64,000 bases of DNA. Source: Botrytis cinerea B05.10 (lineage: Eukaryota; Ascomycota; Leotiomycetes; Helotiales; Sclerotiniaceae). Below are positions 44,888 to 54,873 of the stretch, in pieces (position 1 is the first letter of the stretch; each line of letters starts with the position of its first letter). The notes under the pieces are model-generated. The model was not told where the DNA came from. It searched no databases and worked only from the letters and a program-made list of their open reading frames with translations. The stretch is taken from assembly GCF_000143535.2 (NCBI RefSeq), contig NC_037312.1, forward strand, positions 2,852,001-2,916,000. Reading direction: 5' to 3'. A program made the position numbers and the translations under genes.

Positions 44888-47087
44888 ATGCTTGATTTCT
44901 GCCTTCGTCTCTTTTGCCCGGGCCCCGGAAGAAGACAAAAAAAGGAGAGGTATATCAACCCCGCTTCCCTCGCTTTATCAAGACCTCGTCGTCGATATCC
45001 CCTTCCAATACCAGTCTATCCTCTTCCCGCACCTATACTTCCTCCCCCTGAACAGAACTACGAACAACCTCGTCCTATAAGTTCCATATACTATCCGGAA
45101 CCGGATTTGGAGTTTGGGCCTGAGTCCGAGCCTTTTCATCGACAGAGATTTCAACGAGTTCCTTTGGATCCGGACTTGAGACACAGATTTGAGCCTACAG
45201 CCCAACGAGTTCATTTTGTCGAACCAGAACAGGAAGTTTACTTACCTCTTCCTCGTACCAGATCACCACCGAGACAACATATACATTTTGTCCAGCAGCT
45301 TTCACCACCATACATTCCTTCGCCTCCACCGTCTCCTACGACTCATCATATTCACGTGTTACCTCCTCCTACCGTTCTTCCAGCACCAAGGCAATCGTCT
45401 CCACCGCATACCCATGTCCATCTTCTTGGCCCTGTTCCTCCACGAATTGCAACACCACCAGCTCAAGCACTTGCTTTAGTTGCGATCCCGAAAGTCAAAA
45501 GAACAATGAATTTCCCGAATCATCCTCATCACCACCACAATCACATTCACAACCACAACCATCGACACCGCTCGCTTTCTTCCTCTCCTTCTCGTTCCCC
45601 TTCTCCATTCTCCCATGCACACAACCCACCCCAAAATCACGCTAATAATCAACAAAACAACCCAAGCAATCTGAACAATATCCCACTAGCAGATCTTATT
45701 CGCGATGTTTTACATCGCTATCTTCAAATTAATCTACCGCCTGGGACAGCGATTAGTATAGCGAGATTAATGTCTAACAGTCGAAACCCTACTTCCAATT
45801 TAAGCAATCAAGCGAATGCTGGAACTGTCAGAAATCGATCGCGCAGTCCGTCACAAGGTAGGGGTCAAGGGAGAGGAAGAAGAGGTGGAAATAACAATAA
45901 CGGAAATGGAAATGGAGCAGCCAATGGAAATGCGGTTGGTAGTGGTAGAAGGGGAGATGGAGGAAATAGACAAGCAGTCATGAGTTCGGACTCGAGCTCG
46001 GATTCGAGTGATCCACCAAGACATAAAAGTATAATTGATTTTAATGAAGAGATTAGGAGGTTTGTTTTCCAGCCTTGGTTTCGTTTTTCTCATTTGTTCA
46101 TTCTTACTTCGAGCTATTTATAAATTAATTTATGATTCTCAGGGTAAATATGTGCGCCCAGGTTGCGAATGGTATTATCAGCCCGTCTATGCTCAACGCT
46201 GAGGTCCACCCTAAGCTAGACACTAAAGGGCAATATCCGAAAGGTTTTCAACGCCCTTTGAAAGTTAGGGATTTTATGGCTATGGATAGTTTGTTTCTCT
46301 ATTTCGTTACCATGGCAGCTCCCTATCCTTCACAATACCTGAACCTTTTTCATTCCTTTTCAAATCCATCCATAAAAGCCCTCACCATCATAACCCCATC
46401 TTCATACTCCAAGACATAAACTAACCCCCCTCCCTCTCCATAGCAAAAAACCTAGACGCCCTCCTCATCACCTACGATCTCTCAAGAGTAACGCATCACA
46501 GCTCTGATCTAGCAGCCCTCTCAATTTTCAGGGCTCATAACGAGCGTAACCAAAATACTACAAACCATGGAACCAGGAATCCCCCCTGCGATTGCACAGT
46601 TTGCGCGCTTGTTCACGAAGATCAAAGAGAGGCAAGGAGGGAAATACTTTTTGAATATCTGTGTGTGGGGGCGCTGCATAGTGGATCGGGGGTGGCAAAT
46701 TTGTTGGCTCTTGGACTGGGTCATGCTCAAGGTCAAAGTCATGGTCAAGCACAAGCACAACAGGCACAAGTACAATTAACTCGAGCAGGAGGAGTATTGA
46801 TGGCAGGGAATCCCAGAGGCGGAGGTAGACACGGAGGAGGTGGGAATCAAGGCGCAAACGCAAATGCGAATGCAAACGCAGCGGGTTATCTCATTCTTCC
46901 GCAGCCGGGACATGCGATGCAAGTGCAAAATGTGCAAGGAGCGGTGCCAAATCGGTTGAATAATAATAATATTGGGCTTGCGCAGCCGAGTCAGCATTCG
47001 GCTCACTCGCATCATCAGTCGCAGCAGCATTTGGGTGGAGGTGGGAGTGGAAATGGACAGGGTGGAGTATTGCAACGGCGTAGCTAA
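44888..47087 (+). CDS. Pro/His/Gly-rich orphan protein
   Basis: Three exons (44888-46059, 46143-46288, 46444-47087; introns 83 and 155 nt) encode 653 aa if the ATG at 44888 (MLDFCLRLFCPGPGRR) is used. The first 220 residues are Pro/Arg-rich (RRRYPLPIPVYPLPAPILPP). A His/Asn run follows (HPHHHHNHIHNHNHRHR), then an Arg/Ser segment, an RG/GN-rich patch (SQGRGQGRGRRGGNNNN) and a Ser/Asp run. The middle exon is the most conserved-looking part (VNMCAQVANGIISPSMLNAE; PKGFQRPLKVRDFMAMD). The last exon has a helical piece with paired cysteines (PPCDCTVCALVHEDQREARR) and a Gly/Gln/His tail. I recognise no domain. The composition suggests a disordered RNA-associated or structural protein, but that is a guess. 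Splicing is supported because both joins keep frame across stop-containing introns. Confidence 0.7.
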
Positions 47088-47270
47088 GATTGAAGTTTGG
47101 GATTCGAATCTTTTTTTTTTTTTTCTTTCAATTCTGTATTCATTCGTGTCTTGCAATTTCACTATTACATGTTTCCATACGCATTCTTTGAAAAGATAGG
47201 GAGATAGAGTATATCATACACAATACACAACAGCGTGGAGATAGATTGATGAGGAGAGAAAAGTGCAAGA

Positions 47271-48549
47271 TTAAGAAACGCCCTGAGGTTTATCATTATC
47301 TAATTTCATACCCAAGATGATTTTCACTTCGGGACAGTACGTCATTATGTGGGAGACGTATTCGGGTTTATCCCAGATCTGTCAGGTAGGGATTGTTGTT
47401 AGTTTCTTGAGTTATTCTGGGTTTTGGTAGGAAAACAAGCTGGATAGATAGGAAAGAAAATAATGCAATTGGCATTACAAGTATGAAGTCTACTATGAAA
47501 GTAGGGCACAAAAAACAAGACGTATTTACCAGCGGGAGGAGAGTGGAGGAAAAAAAAAAATGACTAACCTGTTCATGATGTACACCCAACCAGCCGATAT
47601 GATAGCCCAGCGGCGCCTCGTCCCAAACACTTTCCACGCTAAAAGTCTTGCTCACTGCAGCATTTGCCATTTTAGTTCCTTCCAACTTGTTCAGTCCATT
47701 ACTCAGCCACAGATCTTCAAGCGCTCCATCTCCGGGTTTACGTCTTTCTTTTTCTAACAATCGTAGTATGGATGATACGCGACGAAGAGAAAGACCGCCG
47801 TTGCCGCCATAGGTAGAGTATGTAGACCAGGGCGCTCCGATGTAATCGTACTTAATGAAATCGTTCAAAGTAGTGGGTGCCTTGGTGCAAAATATAGAGT
47901 CGGGTTGAAAGACTAGGAGATGTTCGGCTGGAGAAAGGGATCTGTAAAGTTCGGGGTCGGTGAACATCTGAGATATGGATTCGCGACTTGAGACATCCCA
48001 GTGGGATGGGAGAGGAACAAGTGTGAGTTTATTCGAGGCTACCAGATCTCGCAAGTGGTGGAAACCAAGTAGATAATTGATGGAGGTGTTGCTGCCCATG
48101 AATTTAAAGGTCCATTCTTGTGGAATGACACTTGTCATATGTGTGAGTTGAAGAGGTAGATGTGGTAGTGGGCGAGTCTCTACCATAAATGCTAGTTTCG
48201 TAGGATCGAGAGTTGAAGTTGGTGAAGCATATTCGGTTTTTGTGGAAACAGAAACTGATGTACGGGTATGTGTCACTGTGTGTTCTATCGTTTCGATCTG
48301 GACAATTGTAATAGGCCCGGCGTCGAGGGGTTTAAGTTTTGGTTCGACCACGTCATGGTTCAAACGATATGCACACCTGAAAGACAAGGTCAGACGTGAA
48401 TCATGCAGTCATCGACAGAGCTTGGTATATTAGATAGTAAGGAAGCTCGTAACGTACCCATAAACAAGGACAAGACTCAAGAATACGCCAATTACTACCA
48501 TTGGTCTCATTCTACTCCCAGAGCTCCATGATGCAAAACCCGTAGACAT
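47271..48549 (-). CDS. DUF5672 protein, glycosyltransferase-like, membrane-anchored
   Basis: Three exons (48549-48458, 48376-47569, 47378-47271; introns 81 and 190 nt) encode 335 aa. The first exon gives a type II signal anchor (MRPMVVIGVFLSLVLVYG), suggesting a Golgi or ER membrane protein with a lumenal catalytic part. The DUF5672 core is clear: LLGFHHLRDL, LVFQPDSIFC, FIKYDYIGAPWS (about residue 202) and YGGNGGLSLRRVS. This resembles GT-A-type transferases in which a YDYIGAPW...GGLSLR block precedes the acceptor site. The end is GYHIGWLGVHHEQ, then IWDKPEYVSHIMTYCPEVK in the last exon. Length is normal for the fungal members. Activity and sugar donor are unknown; calling it a glycosyltransferase is inference from motif layout. 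Confidence 0.85.
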
Positions 48550-50231
48550 ATTCAACGCTTATTAGAATGGCAATTCCTCTACATATACTCCTTACCCATA
48601 AAACCAAGTTGAAATCTCGAAATGAACAGAACGCTGGAACACAGCAAAAAGAGAAGAATACAAAAGGAAAAAAGTTGACAGGAAAATAGTTACCCCATAC
48701 TTTGACCTTATATGAACCCACATCGCTTTTGATAATTACTTTTAGAACCCCTACTTACGCGGCTTCACGCTAGCGCAAGGAGTATTTACGTGGGATGTGA
48801 TCTATTCGATGATGAATCACGACCCATTTCAATAAGGCTAGATCCTCCCAAATTGACGAGGGTCTTCCAGGTAAGGCTTGAAACAAGAGTTATGATATTT
48901 CTGAATGCTAGGATTGCAGGGTTCGCTTTTGTAATCTATCATTGCGTACTCGAGTAATTTATTAGCAGCTGTCTACTTTCCGGTGGCCAGTATACTTGTT
49001 ACTCCCATTCTAGATGAGTGAATCGGTAAGTAACCGAGAATATCTGCAGATCTTGGTTGTCTAATTAATACGAACATCTAATCAACGTACTCTGGGTGAA
49101 ATTGAAAAGACCAACGAAAAAAATGTTTGGAAAGATCTGGCTCTCGTCGTATACAAGTGTGGGACCTGGCGTACGTCTGCCAAAGCTTATTTTAGAAACC
49201 TTGATGATTTAAGCTTTTGATCTGAGACATCGGTATATTATCGGACTATACCCATTGGGAATGGAGCGCGAAAGTCACGTGGTGATTTGGAAGGTCCAGC
49301 GTTTGTTTTGAATGCATCTGATCCAGAGAACGTCAATCTGACTCTTCTGATCTTTTTTCACGAACCTCTCCAGCCCCGAGTCGAAAAATGCTCGGCGTTG
49401 TGATTTGAATGAGCGGAATTATGTTTTTACGAACAAACGGCTACCATTTGGGATGTTATATCTTTCGCCAGAGCTACAAACATCAGTTTGCTCACTCAGT
49501 AACCTCCCAAGACCAAATTAATATCAGCATTCACATTTTTTCTCACCAAGAATCAAGTCTCACACTCGACTCAGCATGGAATGACAATTGGGAGCGTGTT
49601 GCGATCTTACCATTCTAGACCCGTTCGATGAAACCATCAGCTATTCAGCACGGAATCACGAGTTTTTAGTAATCTGAGATTTCCGTGATGTTTACGAGAC
49701 ACCCAAACGGCTTGCATTTTATCGGCATCCATCATTCCATTCTCACCAATTACGGCCTCCTTTCAGCTCGCACAATTTGAATGAGGAACATAGACGATAT
49801 AAACCAACGATTCGGCTAATTGGTTACGTTCGGCAAGTGCTAGATAGTCGTCAAGTCCGACGCTAATGGAAGGATAGCATTTTCATTGTGCTAGGAATCG
49901 AACATCCGCATGTTCTATTTAGACAAAGCGACCTACACAGTTCTTTAGAAAAATCAATTTCCACACTTTTTTGTTATAGCTTGAATGCAATGGTATTCAT
50001 CTTGATCAGAGTTTTACCTCATGATAGCTTATATCAAATCTCGTGTTGAGAGGGCTGACTGCGCTCATTACGACAAAGCTGTACATTTTGCTTAGCAATC
50101 TGTCAATCTCATCAGTCGAATACACTTATTATCGTGTTTTCCTTTTCCCAATGATACGGTCTGTCCAATAGAAAGCCATCCGCCAAGATTTTACGCTTAT
50201 GCTGTGTGCTGACTTGGAGCATTCGCACTAA
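48550..50231. other. Intergenic region, no gene seen
   Basis: About 1.7 kb. The part next to 48549 should be the promoter of the DUF5672 gene. A tRNA-like T-arm near 49,890 was examined and rejected. The stretch before 50,232 contains weak protein-like sequence in frame with the cupredoxin remnant (DFTLMLCADLEHSH) and may be its decayed 5' part. Confidence 0.5.
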
Positions 50232-50735
50232 AAGCCACTGAATGCCAACATTGGTGATATCATTCGATTCGAATTCCTCGCCAGAAATCACACCGTTACT
50301 CAATCGAACTTTAAAACCCCCTGTAATTTCAATGGCGGTTTCGATACCGGCTTCAACCAATTCAATCCTGTCAATGCTACCAACACCACCCGCGATTTCA
50401 TCGTTAACACGGACAAACCAACTTGGTTCCACTGTGCTCAGGCAAACCCTAAGTCCCATTGCCAAGCCGGCATGGTTCTTGGTATCAACCTCGCTGGTAA
50501 ATTCGATGCTTTCTTAGAAAATGCAAAGAACAGCTGTAACTCCACAGTTATTCCTTCCGGAACTGGATATATCAGTGGCGTTCCGGCTCCTACTGGTACT
50601 TATACCACTAAGACTGGACCTTGGATCACGGGTGTTCCAGTACCTTCTGGATATTCTTCGACGACTTCCCAGGAGGCGACACATACGCCCGCTTACAAGT
50701 ATCCTTCTATCAAGAGAAGATCTTTCCAGTCATAA
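50232..50735 (+). pseudogene. Secreted cupredoxin-domain protein, 5' end missing or decayed
   Basis: From 50232 one open frame of about 167 codons encodes most of a fungal cupredoxin-like domain: LNANIGDIIRFEFLARNHTV, TQSNFKTPCNFNGGF, DKPTWFHCAQ and KSHCQAGMVLGINL. It is followed by a Ser/Thr/Pro/Gly-rich tail (ISGVPAPTGTYTTKTGPWIT). The His and Cys/His pair in NHTVTQ, WFHC and SHC are the expected copper-site or equivalent positions. Immediately upstream in the same frame is TAA (50229-50231), with no ATG and no signal peptide before the domain. Family members are secreted, so the missing N-terminus matters. An acceptor-like AG at 50233-50234 with a CTGAC branch site could allow an upstream exon, but I found none. 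I favour a pseudogene. Confidence 0.65.
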
Positions 50736-51614
50736 GTGGAGAAGCCGGATGTATTTACGTTTGATGAGAGGGTAAGATTCGGGGATAAAGTAGAGAGATT
50801 TGTCTGCATAGCGATTGGTGTTTTTGATTTGTGGTTCTTTTATTTCTGGGGCGTTTAGTTTGCATTAAGTTGGCTCTCGACATTTCAATGGATTTCTTCC
50901 TTGTTTTCAATTATGGTAATGATAAATATAGCATACCATACCAGGTTCATGTGTAGATTCTTGAATGAACTTTTACTTGGGATGCTTTCCGTTTTAGATG
51001 AGAAAAGATTGATAGTGTAGTCGGTTGGATTTGTGAATTCTTCATCGCTCCCATAAGCTCATTTTTATTTGCGTGGAAGTGCATAGTATTGCCAAGACCA
51101 AATTGCTGAAGTCTACAAAATATGTGCTCTTGTCACCTTTCTTTCATGGTAGATAGCTTGCGATTGTGGTCACTCCGGATGTTGGGTGGATTATGGATAG
51201 GTTATCTCTTGTTAGATATATGCGAATTCAGGTTCTTTGCTTCTGTTCTTCATTAATCTAACAGGTTTCTGTAGAGTTTTAGTATTTAATTTTGTTGTTA
51301 TTTTTCGATGGGACAAATCAGGGTTTGATGTCACAAAGTGATATATCACGTCAATGCCTGATAGATAAATGCGACAAGTATAGCATCCAAAGATAAATTA
51401 GAGTATTGGTTGCACTCTCAGGTTCCTACCAGTGAGTGACTTAACTGACTGATATCCATAAACTGTAAGTCCTTTATTCTGCCTGAGTAGTCCCATCTTG
51501 CTATGATCATCAACGATACGAAGCCCATCCATCCAGACCATAAATTTAGCAATCTCATTGACCATGAAGAAAGAATCACCTCGAATCCCCAATAAAAAGC
51601 TTAAAAGTTGCAAT
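50736..51614. other. Intergenic region, one unassigned short frame
   Basis: About 0.9 kb. A minus-strand frame at 51,398-51,613 (without ATG at its start; contains MVNEIAKFMVWMDGLRIVDD) follows the coiled-coil gene in another frame. It could be a downstream exon, but I see no convincing splice pair. Otherwise empty. Confidence 0.4.
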
Positions 51615-52292
51615 TCAGCACTCTTCCAGCTTCCTCATGCACTTCTTATGAGCCTTTTCCAACTTCGCCATGCGATCTTTGTGAATTCTCTCGATTTCAG
51701 TTAAATAGGCCCGAAACTCCTCCTCAGCGTATTCAACTCGCGATTTGTTTACCTCTCGATGTTCGATGATTTCTCTTGCATGACCTCCCTTGAGATCGGA
51801 AACGAATTCGTCGTCTGCTGTCTGAAGACAATCGAGTTCTTCCTCATACTCTTCCTTGGTAGCTTCAATGATGGTTTCCTGATCTTTTTTCAAACTGTCC
51901 ATTGCTTTTTTGTGGTCAATCTCGAGTTTGGCAATTTCTTTTTCTTGGCCTTCTTGATTTTGAGCTTTGAGATTGCCCATTTGTTGTTGATGTTGTGCTG
52001 AGAGGTTATCGATTTGTTGCTGGTGCAAGACTGAAACATCGGACATGTATTTCTGGTGTTGAGTAGTGAGGATGGCCATACTTTCTCGATGCTGAGTGGT
52101 TACGAAATTCATGTATCGCCGATGCTCACCCCTGATAAAAGCAACATCTTCGAGGTGTGGATTTCTGAATCTGCCGATCTTTTGTTGATGTTTGGTTTGT
52201 TCGAGCGCCAGTTTTGCTTGGTGTTGAGCAATTTGGAATTCGCATTGAGCTTTGTAGTTCTCAATCTCTGATTGAACATTGTTGCTCGACAT
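51615..52292 (-). CDS. Coiled-coil protein with 11-residue (hendecad) repeats
   Basis: A single exon encodes 225 aa, ATG at 52292. Nearly all of it is predicted helix. Residues about 65-115 show a clear 11-residue periodicity: TTQHRESMAIL, TTQHQKYMSDV, SVLHQQQIDNL, SAQHQQQMGNL, KAQNQEGQEKE. Each unit carries His/Asn-Gln at positions 4-5 and a hydrophobic end. Hendecads favour right-handed or straight coiled coils. The remaining part is an ordinary acidic/basic coil (EEYEEELDCLQTADDEF; RIHKDRMAKLEKAHKKCMRK). There is no signal peptide, membrane segment or known domain. Function unknown; it is likely an orphan of this lineage, in the same structural class as the 25.8-29.3 kb coiled-coil genes. 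Confidence 0.7.
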   Translation of the reverse strand: MSSNNVQSEIENYKAQCEFQIAQHQAKLALEQTKHQQKIGRFRNPHLEDVAFIRGEHRRYMNFVTTQHRESMAILTTQHQKYMSDVSVLHQQQIDNLSAQHQQQMGNLKAQNQEGQEKEIAKLEIDHKKAMDSLKKDQETIIEATKEEYEEELDCLQTADDEFVSDLKGGHAREIIEHREVNKSRVEYAEEEFRAYLTEIERIHKDRMAKLEKAHKKCMRKLEEC

Positions 52293-53603
52293 GATTGAGT
52301 TGATGACTCAAGTTGAGCTTGTTTGAAGGTGGCCTTTGTTTGGATTCGAATCTTGTGCAGATCGAATTATTTTATGTGAAAAGATGAAGGGTCGGAGAGT
52401 GGAAGTCTTGAAGGATTTTGGATCTTGAAATTACAGTAGACTTATTATTAGCATTTCTGAGTTCCACACCAGTCTAGGGTGCTAATCGAGCATCGGTTTT
52501 TTATCTGTGGATTGGTCGATTCAAGTGAATATGTTAAAAACAAAGAGAAGTCTATAACAGTGAATGCTGTGACTCAGAGTTTTATAACTTGTTTATTTAC
52601 GATTTTTCAAAGTCATATCATCAAATGATTTATTTTTTTATGTATTGTTCATGTGAACAGTGAATTCAAATTCATACATTCAAAAAAATCAAGAATGAAA
52701 AAATCAAACACATTGGTAGATTCAAACCCCCAAAAGAAGAAATGATTTATATCGAAGAGCATCAAATCGATACTACATCATAGACCACAATTGCTTTTCC
52801 TCATATGCAAGTTAGAATAAGGTTTTGGCTAAAGATTTAAAATTATGATGTCATTAACAAGGATTCGGGAAAGGTATATACGAGTTTCTATTTAAGATCT
52901 TCACAGCAGCTCTTAGTGTCAGAGAGATTGAATGAGTAGTCGCAGCATCTAGACATATCTGTATTTACCCTATAGTTTACGAAATAAAGGGTTCAAGCGA
53001 ATCATAAGATTAAAATCTCCTTGTGTCTCTCTCCGATCTAGCTTACTGATAATAAACCTTGCTCGTCTTCCCCGTGCTTCATTTTTTCGTTTATCCATTT
53101 CCGTTCCCCCTTCTTTCTAAACCCGCTCTTTTACTTCCGCGGCCCTCAACTTTCGGTTTATTCCATTGATATCCCTACAACTCAGCATCAAACAATAAGT
53201 GACGGCAGCAAAGTCTTCGATTTAGTGGACATTGAGGTCACGGACGGTTTCAACAGTTGGTCATGACAATTTCTTTGGTCGATATATTCTCAAAGTAGAA
53301 TTACTTCTCGACCGCTTTCTCCACAGAAACAATCTAGAGCGCTTGTTTGTCCTTTGCATATCTTGATTACATCGATAGGAACTTTGCTATTGGTGATTGA
53401 AGGAACTGAACGAAATAAGCGAACAACCATGCGCAAGCTAATATTTCCTTGAGCCCAGTTGCCTAGCAATCTAGACGTTTAGATTTTCCGGAAACGAAGA
53501 CTGTTGACCTTCTAAACTGTTGTCTGCAAGGCGTCTAAAAACTCGACTTCAAAATCTGCGAACCAATAACAGAATAAGAAGATAGGCAAACAACTCAACA
53601 GCG

Positions 53604-53613
53604 TATATATAAA
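53604..53613 (+). promoter_or_regulatory. TATA box followed by CA-rich leader without a matching gene
   Basis: TATATATAAA at 53604-53613 is followed by about 85 bases rich in A and C (caacaaacacatttctacaa), which look like a fungal 5' leader. The first ATG after it, at 53701, gives only a 17-codon frame. No larger ORF begins here. Confidence 0.3.
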
Positions 53614-54224
53614 TCAAGAAGTTGTATTCACAACAACTTTTTTTTGATCAACAGTAAAACTCAACAAACACATTTCTACAACAATTCAACGAAACATTAT
53701 ATGACATCGAAAATCGCTCCACATAGGATTATAGTGACGTTGAAAAAATCCTAAAAAAGGAGAGATACAGCGCGGGCGTACCTAAGAAGGTATCTGGTCT
53801 TAAAGGGTAGAAGGAAATAATCGGGATACGCCAACATGGAAGTAGGAGCGGGGGTTTAGAATAGAAGTAGTCTCAACTTATTACACACACGCTCGTCAAA
53901 TATGTACACTTTTCAAAAACCAAACCTAAAAAAAGAATGGTTTTGCACGAGTTCATTCACAAGGCAGGGTGTATCATATGATCTTAATCTGGAGATAAAA
54001 TTATGACGTCCTAATGAAAAACAAAAGTGCAATCATCATAGACACCAAAACTACCTAGCTATTGAATCAATAAACTTCCAAACATCTATCGATGCACATC
54101 AAAATCTCAAAACTACCTCAAATCCCCTAAAAGTCTCAAAGCCATATCACCTCATCTCATTACTTGCAAATCACAAACAAACAGTTTATTCCTCCACATG
54201 TATATATTACAAAATATCAAAATA

Positions 54225-54245
54225 CCAAACCAAACCAAACCAAAC
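54225..54245 (+). repeat. CCAAA pentamer repeat, 4 copies
   Basis: Four tandem CCAAA units in intergenic DNA downstream of BUB1. A minor simple repeat. Confidence 0.8.
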
Positions 54246-54873
54246 AACGAACTACCAGCAAGTATCTTCATCGCTTCACTCTATATCCAATCCCAATCTG
54301 AAAACATCCCGATCCTAATCAAAGCGTCCCCAAACCGAAAATGAGTCCCGAAAGGAAATAGTGATAACGCGAGACAATGTATATCTGAACTCACCCCCTT
54401 CCCCCCCTCCCCCAAGCTTTTCAGGCTCCGATCTCAATTTTCTCCTCGTTCAGAAAGAGACAGGGGCTTAACTTACATACTCACATATATACAACAACCA
54501 CCTTTCCTGATACCGAAACCCCCAGCCCCAAGAACAACAAAATTCTAATAAAAATTCACAGATTCAAAGGTTCAAATATCAAACACCACAAATCAAACCT
54601 CAGAAATCAGAAAATTCTCATAAACTTCTCATAAAAATTCCTACCACCTATCTATCTATCTTTATCCATCCATCAAAGTCTCAAATCCGTACAAAAGGAT
54701 TGACAATTCCTCATGAACCAGAACGCCATGGTCTAAAACTACGATAGATTGGATATACCCCTTTAACCCCCCCGTAGCAATGTCCTACTCCCTACTCCCC
54801 TACTTCCTAATAACCAAATAATTTCCTAATAACACTTCCACATCCAAGCGATTACCTCCCCCAACTGAAACAT

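Larger units (their letters stand above)
52293..54873. other. Long AT-rich intergenic region
   Basis: About 2.6 kb between the start of the coiled-coil gene and the end of BUB1, without a recognisable gene. It includes a promoter-and-leader-like segment (53604-53700, listed separately), a CCAAA repeat and a C-rich tract near 54,391-54,416. The right part probably contains the BUB1 3' UTR. Confidence 0.55.

Noticed and set aside
49885..49915. tRNA T-arm-like sequence on the minus strand (atgttcgattcct)
   Set aside because: The stem pairs only three bases and no A box or acceptor stem is present.
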